Part shown: positions 22,428 through 35,465 of the stretch, in pieces
Position numbering within the stretch: the first letter of the stretch is position 1
How the letters are laid out: each line of letters starts with the position of its first letter
NCBI GenBank assembly: GCA_013396525.1
Contig: VWYX01000898.1
Location: 249,564-313,563, forward strand
Length of the DNA stretch: 64,000 nucleotides
Reading direction: 5' to 3'
Source of the DNA: Chaetorhynchus papuensis
Taxonomy: Eukaryota; Chordata; Aves; Passeriformes; Rhipiduridae
The notes under the pieces: generated by a model
What the model was told of the DNA's origin: nothing
Databases searched by the model: none
The model's input: the letters and a program-made list of their open reading frames with translations, nothing else
Made by a program: the position numbers and the translations under genes

Positions 22428-25400
22428 CTGAGAAAGCACTTGTCCCTGCATTTTTCCTGAGCAGAGATCAAATGTGGATGTTGTAGGGGAAAAATAAAGA
22501 GCAGACATCTGTGTGGAAAGTCAAGGTTGTGGCTGTGCTCAGGCCACAGCTGCCCTCAGTGTGTCTCCTGCTGGAATGGGGTAACACATTTTGAGCATTC
22601 ACTTGAGCCCTGCGTGTGCTCTGCCACCTCATATACAGCTTGTTATGACTTCCAAAGGGCACCCCACTTCCAGAGGCCATCCAGGAATGCCACCAGCAGA
22701 CCAGGAACTTGGCCAGGACAGTTTCAGCTGGCAGCCTCCTGGTGAGGGGGCCCAGCTTTGTGCCCCTGTACCACCCCTGCTCCCTGCCTCAGCCCCTGCA
22801 AACCAGCACCGCTGTCCTTCTCCTCCCTGGCACAAGAACCTCAGGCCCAATCTCGTGCCAGGTACCCTGGGCAGTGGTGAATCATCCAAACACTACCAGA
22901 ACCCAGCACTGTGGGTCCATTCCCATCTTCTTGGTGGGAAGAGATGAGATCCTTGCTCCTTAAACAACAGCTTGTCTCCAGCTACCTGGGCATCTGCCCT
23001 GATTCTCCTTGCAAAAAGAGGAGACTGCTTTGCTTTCATTCTTGGTGTTTTGTGCTCTGTTTTTCTTTCACTGGTGTTTCATGCTCTGATACAGATGTAT
23101 TTCTCCGGAAAAGCTCCTGTGCGTCAGGATTTCTGTTTTCATTTATGACCTTAAGGGAAAACATCTGTTGCTGTTGCTCCTCTACCATTTGTCTTCAGCT
23201 TTCCTCGTAACTGTTGTTTTACTTGTGGTATCACCGTTCTTTCTGTATCCCCACTATCTTTCTGCACTGTATCTCCCTGTCTCTGTGATAGGTCACATGC
23301 TGGTGTCAGTGTTTTCCGGGATGAAGTCAAATTCTTTATTTTTAGGAGGTGTTTAAATTAATCTCTTGTCTGTTACTGCTCTTTGGTGTTTTTAGTGTTC
23401 TATTATCTCGTTCCAGACTAAATTTTCTCTTCTGAAATAGTCCCAGAGAGATAATGTGCCTCAAAATTTGGATTTTCTTGTTTGTCTCTACAATGGACAA
23501 TTGCTGGACTTTCTCTGGCTTGTTTTTTAGCTTTTTTGGCTGTATTATTGATAACTTGGTGATGTTTGTTAACAGCTGTTGTAGTAAAATACTGTAAACA
23601 AAACAGAGGCCCAGATTTATCTGATTTATTCTGTCTCTCTAAGTGCCTTGTCATTGTTTTATAAAGCCAGTGGGAAGAAAAAGAGGACAACAGAGATCTT
23701 AAGCGAGTGAATTTGTCCTCACTTCTCTTTTGAATAAACCACCACCAAATTACACAGCGAGACTGTAGTGCAACCCTGCTCCTCACTGAGGCAATTCAGG
23801 AAAGGGTTAGAGTTCGATGAGTGTCAGTCAAACCACAGAGGGAAGACATAACCCTCACCAAGGGTGCCACTGAGGGGCTCATCAGCACAATATCCCTACA
23901 GAATCTCACTTCTGGGTTTTTTTCCAGTAAAGGAAGAGCAGGGAAACACAAAGACAGGAAGCCTAAGATCAGCAGTGTCACCAGCTTGAGTCAGTTCTGT
24001 TTTACCTTCAGGTGACTTTACTTGAAACTGAATGGTGAATTCAATGCAATTCCTTGACATCTTAGGTGCTACCACTGAGATGTGCACAAAGCATGTACAC
24101 TGAGATACTATCTGGGCTTTCAGTGAGGGATACAGACATTGATTGCTTTTCCAAGCACGTTATGAAGGGCTTAATATAATTAAGCTACAATTGTCAGTGC
24201 ATGACAAAATCAGATTCTCTTGAAAGAATATTATTATATTCTCTGAAGAATAATGTGGGTAAGCAGCGTGCTTCTCTATTCCAGATAGTAAAATGTAGAA
24301 ATTTGGGTTCAGGAAGTGCAGTGCAATCTTTTTAGATGCACAGGCCTTAGCTGAGTATAAACAAAAAGAGACATTGCTTGGAATAGACAATATTGATATC
24401 ACAGATCTTTGAGAGATCGAGAGTAATGACAACAAGGCCTTCCAAGACAGCTCATCTGCAGGTCTCTGCACATCCCACATTCCCTTCAGCTATCTACCAT
24501 TCTCTCAAACTAAAAAGGACACTTGTCCTCTTCTGATTCCAACATCCTTATAAAAGGCATAATTTACAAACCATGTTGTGCCTGTTCTACAAGGGGAATT
24601 GTCAAACGTTGAACTGCAGTGGCCTTTCACCTCTGGATGAGCTGTGGGCTAAGATTTGGATTTTGTCTTTGAAAATGAGCAGAGGCTTTACATGGGGTTT
24701 GAACTCCTCCATGCTCCCGTCTCAGGGGCTCTTTTTCTGTGAGATCAAATGCCTTGCAAGGCTGGTCTTCATGTTATTTCCATCACTAGATGCTACTTGC
24801 GCTCTGCAGGCTCCCTCTAGTTTTTAATTCCACCCAGGATTCAAAAAAAGGATTAGATTCAAGTGGAAACTTAGAAATGCTCATGTCAGTCCCTTTCTTC
24901 CTAAAGTTATGAGGAGAAAATGACAGATGCCATTGCTGAGACACAAGCCAGTCTCTGATCTTAGTATAGGAAATGTTTTTCTAGGGATCTCCCACAGCCT
25001 TCTTACAAAGTGTTTTCAAATTTCAAGCCTAAGTTGTGAACAGAAATACTTTTCTAGATTTCCTAGATGGGGAAAAAAAACCCCTTACTGTAAATCTCTG
25101 ATGGCCAATCCTTTTCTCTCTCATAGTTCAGCAAAATCCACCTGAGTAGTGTAGCAGAAAAAAAAAATCTCAATTTTATCAAAACAAACCTATGAAACTC
25201 TTTTAAAGCTTTTAAAAATCTTTAAAGGGGAGAGACACCTGCATCCACTCAAAGAGCCCCAGCTGAGTAAAAGACACAGACTGTGTGTTGTGGAAGCACA
25301 AGCCAAATAGTGAATGATGAAAAAAAACCCTCATTTAATTTCTTGGCTTCTACTGTCTTATCAGAGTGTTCTGCCCAGCAGAAATGAGCCCTGTGAAAAA

Positions 25401-28400
25401 TGTATATCCCCAAGTTCAAATGTGCAGTGTAAAACAATATCTAAAAGAAGTTAATTCCATCGCTTGTTCCTTAAATAGTTTTCAGTGCGAGAGATGGTTT
25501 TATAATCATGTGTCTATGATCAGAGACTTTTGGACAGACACCAAATCAAAACATCAGCAAAGAGAATGGGGTGATGTGGAAAACTGATTTATTCATTCAG
25601 AGTCAATAAAGTAAGCGTGCAGTAGCTGGATTGTAAATAGCCCTGTGGAGAAGATTTATAAGTCTTAGCATGGGGAGACAGGTTTATCCCAGTTAAAAGC
25701 ACATTTTGACTGGAAGAACCCTTCACCATGTTTATAAAACGGGGCCTTGCATGCAAGATGTAACCTTAGGCCTGTGTGAATTTGAAATGGGCAAACAATG
25801 TCATCTACAACCATGTTTTTCATCTCTAAAGTGGGAAGCTAAAACTGACTTGAAAATATAAAAAAAAAAAAAAAAGATAAAAATTCTAAGCAAAATAATT
25901 CTAGGCCTCAGCAGGAATATGTACAGTGCTTAAAACTTCCCTTTGCTCCAGATTGCTGTGTTTATAAATCAAAATTATATGTCCAGTGGGGAAAAGGGAA
26001 GTAAAACTGTTTCCAAATGAAAAAAGGACAAGTGATTCATTTCTGTTAAAATCATAATTGAAAATACAGAATGTAGAAATGCTCTTGGTTTACTCTTGTT
26101 TTTATTTGTAACATTTGCTTTGTTGCAGTTAATATAATCAAGAGACTGAAAAAGAAACCATTTAAAGAAACCATTTACCACTATAAATCTTTCAACTATT
26201 TGAAAAATAATACACATTGCAGGCTTTCTGCACCCTATAAAATAGAGCTTCATCTTTACCAGGGATAAATGCACTTCCTTTGATTTCCTGATAGAACAGG
26301 CCCTTCCAGTATTTCATTTATTAAACAAAAAATATCTTTATTGACTGTAGTGTATAAACAATCCTGAAGAAACCCTAGTGAAATCTAATGAGGTATTTCC
26401 CTTTGCAGCATGACAAGGTTCAAATATGTGCATATGTGCCGTAAGGAAAATAAAATTGACTCTGACAATCAGATACCCCAGCGAGCTTCTATCTTTGCAA
26501 CAAATGTGCTCTAAATTCCAATGTGCTTTGACAATCACCATTTATTTCAGTGCATCCTCCCCAGACACTAATTCTTGAGAGCCAAATTCCCGTCTCGTGG
26601 AAGTCAGAGGGAGGTTGGCCATAGGTATCAGTGTTGGAAAGATTTGATCCTTACTACTTTTAAAAGCAATCAGATGGATGCAAAATGAAAGGAAATGAAT
26701 GCGTTTGCCCCTTGAAGTTCTGAGGACATGGAAAAAGCATATGTCTGGTGTTTTTGTTTTGGAGCTCTCACATGCTGACAGAATAACAACTGCCCTTCAC
26801 AAGTTAGCAAGATGCCTCTTCAAGGCCTTCAAAGGCCATTTAGGGGTGCAGACAATTATCTTGCAGTGCAATAAATCAGATTTGTCTCCCTGGGTATGAC
26901 ATGCCCTTCTGATAGTAAAATATTGCTCTCAGGAGTTCATCTCTGCTAGAGACTCTCCTAGGGTTTTGGCTAGACATAGAATGGAGATTCTTGGATTTAA
27001 AGACGTGCTGCAAACATAGCCCATTGCACCAAGAGGTGGATAAGGCTCCCTTATGAATAGGGAAAACTTAAAAGCAAGAGAAAAACAGAAATGTTGTGGG
27101 CGTCTCTGGACAAAAGGGGGACAATATGTGTGAAATGAAATGAGTCCTTTTGAAATTCACTCACTCACATGATTCTTCTTATCAATAATGAGAAGTTATT
27201 AATAATGGTAACAAAGAGATAAGGCAACAAAATATAAGGACAGCTATATTATCAAAGTTTAATTTTTAAAATACATTTTTAACATATGTTGAAAATAAAT
27301 AAATGTTAGATTCATTTAAACATTTAAATAGATATCACTGGTCTTCAGAGACGGTTGTGTACACCAGCAGGCTTAGGTCACGGGGTAAAGATAAAGACTG
27401 AGCAACCAGATTAATGCCACAGAGCCAGTCATCCTGTAACTCTGGGAAGTCCTATCAGTGAAGGAAAAAAATCTCCAACATACTCTTAGCTCCCAGTAAC
27501 TTTGCCTTGCAGGATCAGCTCCTCACTTCCTCCATGTGACATCCATGACTGGTCACAGCTCAGCACTGCAGGAAAATTTTTGGACATTTCCAGACAATTC
27601 AGAGAATAAACAAAACACAAAAGAATTATGATGAAATTGGGAACACCCTTCAGGCAATCCCACAAATTAGACAAAAATAAAGAAAAATTGCTTACTGTAC
27701 ATGGATCACATAGCCATGGAGAAAAGCCAGTTTTCAGGAAGAGAACCTGGATACCTGTGAAGAGGTGAAAATAAACAGTTCTTGCCTTTTAATACAGAAA
27801 AAAGTCTTGAGCAGTTTTTGAAATGCAGTGGTGGGCTGTTGATTCCTATTTCATGGTTTCATAAACTCTGAAGGGATGGTCCCTGTGTCTACTGTTGCTC
27901 TACTAATGCTGAGGTGTTGAGATAGCACATAAAAGGAAAAGTGTGACAACGAAGGAGGAGAGACTCCCTTTCTCGGACGTCATGTTAGTACCTCCAAGCA
28001 GCCTCTTCAGCTGAGGCCTCTTGTATTTTTATTTCTACCCCACCTGCTCCTCAGAATGCTTGGTGGAAAGGTGTGGCTCCAAGGAAGGCTCGAATTGCTC
28101 CTCCAGCTGCTGGGTTTATTATCTACATTTTAACATGGGCAAAGAGAAGACCTTCTGTGGCACAGCTCCAACGTGTTGGTTCCACCCAGCAGAGTGCTGT
28201 GCACTGCACTGTTGGTCCCCTGCACTTACCTCTGACAAGCTGTGTAATTACTACATGCCCTACTACACTTCCCATTTCCTAGAACTGCTCCAGTTCAGAG
28301 TAAATTTCTTTCACAAAACTAGGAATACAACTGGTAACACTTCCATCAACTTGTTACCACCCATCAGGGGGGACATGAGCTCGTGGAGTGGTAGCTCAGA

Positions 28401-28524
28401 ACCATACCAGTTCCTTGTTGCACTTGGAAGTAGCTAAAACTCTTTTTGTGGGTGGGTTCTGGTTACTCTGACTTTTGCTGCGCAGCTCACAGAGGGACAT
28501 TAATAAGTGTGCTGTGGGTCGGGA
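22428..28524. other. Non-coding sequence, nothing recognised
   Basis: A GC-rich pocket at about 22640-22900 gives overlapping chance frames. 23400-27900 is AT-rich and complex, with a 16-A run at 25860-25875 and a small palindrome GCTTAATATAATTAAGC near 24170-24186. 28021-28437 holds a cysteine-rich open frame of 138 codons on the plus strand without an ATG at its head and without recognisable homology. No named repeats were seen. Confidence 0.5.
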
Positions 28525-28911
28525 TGTGATGATGCTGACAGAGCTTTAGCAGTGAATTTCTTCAGCTCTCTAGTATTTTGTGAGAGCTCTGTCTTTCCCA
28601 TGCAAGTTAACTAAAACAAAGTTACCAGTTTTTATCAATACCCACACCTGCACTTGTTTTTCCCAGATTGTTATGGCTTCAAATAGAAAAACACTTGGGA
28701 ACGGACGTGCTAGAGTTGAGCCAACCCCCTCGAGGGGTGGATGGCCAGGGAACCAATTACTTTATGCCATCTAGCTCACTTTGCAAACTAACATATAAAA
28801 ACCTCAGGAAAAAAGCCATTAAAGCCCAGCTTTGCCACTTTTCTACTGACCTGGACTCGTGTGGTTTTTCTACCCATCTGCTTTACAACAGCGACAGGGA
28901 TGCACTTGGCA
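28525..28911 (+). mobile_element. Dispersed LTR-like element, copy 2
   Basis: This is the same element as at 9965-10355, in the opposite orientation and about 93% identical. It starts TGTGATGATGCTG and its core ends TTACAACAGCGACA at 28896, with shared sequence on to TGGCA at 28911. It has TATAAAA at 28794-28800 and ATTAAA at 28818-28823, consistent with a U3-R-U5 order on the plus strand, though the two signals are close together. GGGA precedes the first TG and follows the core CA, a possible 4-bp target duplication. Both copies keep the same 64-codon open frame (28580-28774 here), which may simply reflect their similarity. Family not recognised. Confidence 0.65.
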
Positions 28912-28977
28912 GGTGTGACAGCAGAGATGCTTTTTCAGAGACATAAACAGAAATGCTTCATTTTTTCTCAGAGTCAA

Positions 28978-29105
28978 AGCACAGATGAGGAACTGGGTGA
29001 CAGAAAGGTTGCGTGACTTAGCCAGAGTCATACAGGAAGATTGTGTCAGTGCTGGAAACTCAATGTGAAATTTCCAGGTCCCAGCTAGCTCGTTAATCAT
29101 TTTAT
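28978..29105 (-). mobile_element. MIR SINE remnant
   Basis: Read as given, this follows the reverse-complement MIR core: ACAGATGAGGAACTGGGTGA, then CAGAAAGGTTGCGTGACTTA and GCCAGAGTCATACAGGAAGA. These correspond to 'ACAGATGAGGAAACTGAGGCACAGAGAGGTTAAGTGACTTGCCCAAGGTCACACAG'. Similarity continues weakly to the 'CCAGGTC' motif near 29074. The element itself is on the minus strand. This is the clearest SINE in the window. Confidence 0.85.
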
Positions 29106-29727
29106 CATCTTCTGCCACAATAGGAAGATTACTGAGAGCGCAGTCATTCCTCAAATAACTGCTGGGAACGCTGAATGATTCCAAGTGTACATAAATACAT
29201 AGTGAATGAGCAGATTTGAAAAAGACGTGATAAACATTGCACCCTAATCTGTATTTCCTCATCTATGTCTTCAAGTGTCCTGGTTGTAAGGGTAGTAACA
29301 TTGCATATCAAAACCCATGGATGGGAATCCAAAAACTCTGGAACTCTGCCTTCAAGATGTTTTTATTGTCCTCTGTAGATGATAATTTCTGCCCTCATAA
29401 AACTGTGACTTGTTTTTTATTTATGTGTAGCAAGACTCCCCTCCCCCTGAAAATACCCTCTTATTTTTCATCTTCTACTAAACAAACCACTCAAAAAAGT
29501 GAGAGCTTGTGGCACTGGTCAGCTTTGAAGGTGAAGCAGTTACTGCAGACTCCTACCTTAGCCAGCCTTCACATTATTTATTACTTTGCATTTCCTTCTT
29601 GAGGTCACCACCTTTAATTTTGCTTTGCTTTAAAGTTGTTGCCTATGCTTTTCTAAAGGTGAATCCATTCCACATATACTTGGTGGGGCTGTGCGTACCA
29701 TTTGCCAGTGGTTTCAACAGATTTGAA
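29106..29727. other. Non-coding sequence, nothing recognised
   Basis: AT-rich, with chance open frames up to 121 codons (29237-29602 plus). No repeat or exon recognised. Confidence 0.55.
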
Positions 29728-29838
29728 GTGTCATAAAACCAGAAGGGATGAGCAGATTATCCAGTCGGACTTTCTGTGCAGCCCCTACTGTAAAATTTCA
29801 CTTACCAGTTCCATGACACCCAAAGTTCTTAACTAAAT
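29728..29838 (-). mobile_element. Old CR1-type LINE 3' end
   Basis: ATAAAACCAGAAGGGATGAG, then CAGATTATCCAGTCGGACTT and a later AAAATTTCACTTACCAGTTC fit the reverse complement of an older sauropsid CR1 3' region (CCAGAAGGGACCATTATGATCATCTAGTCTGACCTCCTG..AATTTCACCCAGTGATTCC). The insertion is therefore on the minus strand and strongly diverged, older than the CR1 copy at 45.8 kb. Confidence 0.7.
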
Positions 29839-31679
29839 CTTTGGGATTTTTGGTAAACCAAACAAAGCCCGACAGGGCTAGGGAGCCTTCTAATAAACAC
29901 TCCTATCCAACCACGTTGTCTCGTGCTTCACCTTTTATTTTCATAGTTGTCTCTGCAGTGAAACAGTAATAAACAATGCACAAAGGCAGAAGAATATCAG
30001 CTGAAAAAGGGTCACGAGTAGCTGGACTGTGATATATGATACTCCTGAAAAAAAGTCAAAGCAATTTGGGGAAAACATGGTATGATGAATTACAGGAAGT
30101 AGTAAATTACAGAAAAGTGTATTCTCTGCTACTTTTTCATAAATCCCTTGAAACTATTGTCATGAGATGATGATTAAAAATTTCACTAACACAGTGGTAG
30201 AAGCAGCCTGACTCAGAGACTGTATTTTTGGTTTTGTCTGCAAAACTTCCATTGTTGTATGTGTGGAAAGTGCAAGAAAGTGTGTATATGTGAATTAACA
30301 TTAATCCAAGCAAACAACAAATAATTTAAACATTGTCATTTATCTTCAGACAAATTATTTGTAACTTACAAGCCAGATCCATGGAGCTGCGCTCATATAG
30401 GGAACAAATTTGGCCTCCTATTTTCATTATAAACCACAATTACAGGTAGTTGAATAAAATTGTGTAAATAATTTACTCTCTTATCATACCCCTTCAATCT
30501 GCCAGCGTTTCCCTGAACACAGTTTTGTTATAGAAGCACCCTTGGCATCTTGGCCATCTAAGTAAAGCTACCAACCATGATTTCTCCAGTGCTGTCAATC
30601 CAATCTCTCCCAATTTGCTGTGCTTTTATCTACTGTTGTGCCAGTAACAAACCCAGGGGTTTACAGTTCAGTATTTACTTACTCGATGTCCCATGCAGCA
30701 GTGACCTCAAACAGATAGTCCTTAACATTTCTGCCGGGGTCTGAAGAGCAAGTCTGCAGGGCTTTGTCAATTTACATGGCACAAAACTCCTACCAGAGAG
30801 GTGCCTTCTGCATTAGAGTAGATTCCCCGTTTTCCCTCTGCTTATTTTTGCCCATAAGGATCTCACACAGTGCTCCCTAAAATGGACAGAAGGACACCTG
30901 TTGGCTGACTGGGTTTTCTGTCAGGCTCCAGGAAAATGAGGAAGGCATATTGATTTTTCGGTTTGCTGTTAAGACGCATTTTGAAATTCTGTGGTTTTGG
31001 CTGACTCTGTAGCCCTGGCAGGGGCTTCAACCTGCAAAATTAAAACCTAAAATGTGCCACTTCCCCAAGTCACTGCTGTTCATTGCTCATACCAGGCGTG
31101 CTGTGGTTCTCCAACACAGCAGCCGGCATCCACCCCAGGCAGATTTTCAGCTGCTGCTGTGGCTCCCCCGGACCCAGCCCACTGCAGCCTCCAATGCCAG
31201 TTGCACTGCATTCGAGATGATGGCAGCAAGTGTGTGGTCTGTCACAGGCAAAAAATAATTTTAACACATTCTCCTTTAGTAAAGGAAGAGATCTCTGGTA
31301 TTTCTCACATCAAAATTCCAACTAGCTCCCAGTTTCTCCTGAAACATTTCACTTCACCGTCTCTTAAATGACTGAGCACACAACAATGCCCACAATAGCA
31401 TTTCCAAATTTAAGTGCCAATGCTGGGATCCTGGGAGAGGTTGATGGGAATTATGCCCTTAACTTCCCCCCTCCAGTGAGACAAGACCACATAATTTGCA
31501 TTTTCTTACAGCAATCTCACCTCAATTCCATGTGTGCCACTTGTAGGCAACAAAACCTCAAATCCAGCACTTCGCTCAAGCTTATGCTTAATTTATAATT
31601 GTATGAGTGTTCTGATTGCAGTCTCTGCCACAGCCTGAGACTATCCTATCACCTGATATTTTAACTGTGCTGGTGAGAT
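29839..31679. other. Non-coding sequence
   Basis: TTCTAATAAACACTCCTATC near 29888-29907, followed by TTGTCTCGTGCTTCACC, resembles the poly(A)/R region of an LTR but lacks other support. About 31050-31250 is a GC-richer pocket with overlapping chance frames on both strands. Nothing else is recognised. Confidence 0.5.
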
Positions 31680-31840
31680 GGGTCCTAATTTCAAAGCCAG
31701 GCAACCAAAGAAATTAAAAGTATGGTTTTCCCAAATGCTTCAGCTGGTGTCCTTTAAAAATGAGGCTACTTGCAATGCATGTCTAAATAAGGGTTATGGT
31801 GGGTTGCTATGGGCACCAAAATTTGGAGATGTTGGCCTAA
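31680..31840 (+). mobile_element. Ancient dispersed-repeat remnant, CR1/L3-like (tentative)
   Basis: GGGCACCAAAATTTGGAGAT followed by GTTGGCCTAAATG near 31810-31841 fits a motif common in old sauropsid repeat tails (GCACCAAAATTTGAAAATGTTGGCC). Upstream 'CTAAATAAGGGTTATGG' is also compatible. Divergence is high, and the family assignment is from memory only. Confidence 0.35.
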
Positions 31841-34800
31841 ATGACTTGGACAAGGAGAAGTGTTTTTATGTGAGGTGTTAAATAAAACTCTTGAGTTTCA
31901 ATAATAAACACAGCTATTTAGGAAGTGGTGACAATGTGCAATCTGCAAAAATGGGAAGCCTCGGAGGTGCTGTGGTAATAATGCAGTTACTTGAAGCACA
32001 TTGAAGATACAAATATCTCTGTGGTTTTTTATTTGCTTCCACTCTTTGAGTCATTCTGAGAAACTTCACAAAGCTGTGCACATTCCAGTTATGGCCAAAG
32101 CATGATGTACTCCTCACTGCACACAAAAAGCTTTGCCCCAGAAGGCTGCAGCGTGGGCTGAGAAGAAGTCTTTTCCAGGCACTGGAAAATGCAGATTTGA
32201 AGCACAATGTAATGGAGAACTTTGTTTCATGCGTATAAAAGAAGAAGAAAGGCAAACATACTTGGCACAAAGAGACAATTAAAAAAATAGGGAAGTAGCT
32301 ACTCTCAAGACTGAAGCATTTCTGTCACAACATGTGCTGCTGAAGTCACCAAAATGTGGTGGTGGTGATGGTGTGGCTTTGTCCTAGCTGGGGAGAGGCT
32401 GCTTTGAGAGTAATATTTTAAATATTTATTACAAAATCATAAGCACAGCCAAATCCCTCAGAGGGTTTACCTCAACCAAAATTAGTTAATGAAATAACAA
32501 AATAACTTTGCGTGCCCTGATTTCGAAAATCAAGGAATGGATCCATTAATTTAATAGATTAAATTAAATTAATTTCCAGAAGCTACTCAAGACCAAGGTG
32601 GCACTGGAAAGGAGATGATTCTGCTCTAGAAGATTCAAAGACAGAAGAAAACCAGATACAAATGTCTTCAAATAAAGCAAACCACCAAAACAATCAACAT
32701 GGTTTAATTTATATTGCTTAAACAAAGATGATTTTTTTTTTTTTGCTCTGGATGCACTGTGAAGCAGCTGTCTAGTTAGTGGTCAGGATTGTTAGATTAT
32801 AGATCTAGATCTGCACAAAATCAGCTGCGAAATGCTTCCTAATGCCTCAGTTTACTCCAGGCCACCAAAAACCCTCCAGATAACGCATAAGTATATCCAA
32901 GGATCATGAACAAAGTAATCAGCACAAGCAGAGATGCTCATGATCATTACTAAAAACCAGTAATTTCATTCTGGTTTAGTGAGGTCCACAGGAGCCTTCA
33001 AATCCAGTCAGAGTTTGCATTAGAGGTCAGACCATGCCTGCTCCTCCTCCTGTCAGTTATCCAGGCTTTTCCTAGCTTTCCCAAGGGAAGTTGCTAAACA
33101 CTCCCAACAAAGTCTGACTCTTCCCTCACTTCTCTCTGAGCCATCCATCTTCCAGCAAGCTCCATGCTGATAGATCCCTGAGGTTGTCCATAACCCCAGG
33201 AAGAGCCCAAGGCTGCCATGGAGATACAGAAATCTGCCTGGGGAAGGCAGGGTGGTGCTATCACAGGAGGAGGGTCTCACAGGCCATTTAAAAGACCAGC
33301 TTGGGGGATGCTTTTGAGTGTAAAATGAAATGCTCTCCTGTGCAGGCAGGTTCACATCCAAGTTTGCAGAGGAGCTCAATTCCCAAACCCTTATTGGTAG
33401 CAGTGCTAAGCACCACACAGCATTTCAGCGAAACACCACGAAACTTCTTCAGGTAACAAAGCCCAAGCCTAATTTTCAGTGCTTGCTGGACCAGGCCCAA
33501 GAGCTGAAATGAAGACCTGACCCCTGTGACACACACATGTGACCCATTCCTCTGGCAGCCTGTGGAGGAAAAGGCTGGAGGTATCGAGCACGTCAACACT
33601 TACCTAGGTTTGGAGGGCAGGGTGCTTTCCCATAATCAGAGGGAAGTGTTGGAATGTGTTGTTGCTATGTTTTTTAAGTCCTTTTGAAACCATGGCCCTA
33701 AGGAAATGAGGAAATACTGAGGATGAGGTTACATTGTTATTATTATTTCACATTTTTTGAACACAGGATTATATGGCTGGATTCATATTATATTAGCTTT
33801 CTAAATCTTTAAAAACACAGGGCCTACAGTGCACACTCAATGCTTTATTCATTAAATTAATGTATTTCTATTTTTAAAAAATCCTGTCTATCTAGCAAGC
33901 ATTCCTTTTTTTGCTCTCTCTCGCTCTCTCATACTCCTTGGAATATTCTTGTCTGAAAATACACATGTGTAAACTTTTATAAATAAAAAATTTAATTTTT
34001 GAGTAATAAATCAGTTTTCTGTGCTTTCTTTAATTTTTGACTTGATGTTGACAGCCACTCTCTGACCAGGTTTCCCAACACTCTAATAGAGTGAAGAGAC
34101 TTGCCTTAAAAACAAGTGGGATCAGTCCCTTCAGACATCCAGGTGGCTGTTCTGTTTTCCAGAGATGTATTTTCCACTCAGGAATGTGTTTCCAGGTGCT
34201 TCAAGTAAAAGAGGAAAGAAAGGCATGTTTCCCCTGAAACAGGGAGCCTGAACCTACATCCACATACAACAAATTACGTGATTATCAGGTTTGTTGGCTA
34301 CAATGGAATTGTTCCTGAGTTGTGGCACTCTCAGGAAGATCAGAGAAAGGCTCATTAAGTTTGCTGTTCCCTAAATCCCAGCACAAGAAAGTTACAATAT
34401 TGCAACCACAAGAAGCAATCTGTTTGCCACAATGACACTGTACTGTCTGTCCTTCTGGTAATTTTTTATGCAGATGTTAAACCTTCCTATACTCATTTCT
34501 GGAATAATCAGAAGCATCTTCATATATGAATTTATTTTTTAAAAAGTCTTATGTATGTTTTATAGTGTACAGTACATGGCAGAAAATAGTTGAAGAATCA
34601 TCTCACCAATGTTAATTAGCCAGTCTGGAACTGTTTCTCTTCAATGGAAGACCAGACTTGGTTGACTGCCTTAAAAGATTTCAATGTTGTTGCTGTATGT
34701 TCAGGTACCTGCAAGGACAAATGGAAATGAAAAAATATATCAGGTCTTTCTTCTGACAGCTGGCCTAGGAGCTGTTAGAGATCATCACTTTTCTGCCCTA

Positions 34801-35169
34801 AGATGTACATATACGACAAGAAGCCTTGCCCCTTGGATATCTTTTTCTTCCTTTCTGACTATGGTCTTATCCTCCTGACAGCTGTATTTGTCCTGATTTG
34901 ACTCCTTTTCCCCACTTCTCGAGTTGCCAGGGTTCCCTTTGCATCAGTAGCACATTTAAATTTTCTGACAGCTCACCATCCATCCCACCAGAAACACATT
35001 TCTTCAAAAATCACCTTTTTCTTCGCTCATTTTCACAGATGAGTGAGAGAGTGCAAACTAGTTGACTTCTAACTGCCATCACAGTATTTCCTCAACAATC
35101 CTTATGCAACCAATTTTTTTAAAACACCGGAAATAAAAAAGAAATTGTTAGGATGATTTCTAGATTCCA
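31841..35169. other. Non-coding sequence, nothing recognised
   Basis: AT-rich. It contains a perfect AT inverted repeat at 32546-32567 (10-bp arms TTAATTTAAT/ATTAAATTAA around AG), a T run near 32730-32744, and a short CTCTCTCTCGCTCTCT strip near 33914-33930. No exon or named repeat is seen. Confidence 0.55.
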
Positions 35170-35465
35170 AATAAGTGTCCAGTACTGTACATCATGTGCA
35201 AAACGCTGCAATAAGGTACACTCCATGTTGCTGGAACAAGAACTACGTGCACAAGTTGATGCTCCCGCCCAGCAGAATTTCCTCCATAATACACGGGAAA
35301 TTTCACAATATCCAGAGGAATCACTTCTCCACTCCGCTGCTCCTTGAATAGCTACATAATAAACTGAATAAACTCCTCGACTCATCACTGTGAGCTGAGC
35401 GAAGAGGACAGCCCGAGCAGCACTGGATTGCAGTGCTCTGCCAAGCACCCTTTACTCTGTGTCAC
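35170..35465 (+). mobile_element. Possible degraded solo LTR (weak)
   Basis: The segment has more CpGs than its surroundings and contains ATAATAAACTGAATAAACTC (about 35356-35375) followed by a GC-richer tail, an arrangement that resembles an LTR poly(A) signal and U5. TG and CA boundaries near 35175 and 35465 can be proposed, but no convincing target duplication flanks them. The alternative is unique sequence. Confidence 0.25.

Noticed and set aside
28021..28437. Cysteine-rich 138-codon frame, considered as a secreted peptide exon
   Set aside because: No ATG at its head, no signal peptide, no regular cysteine spacing.
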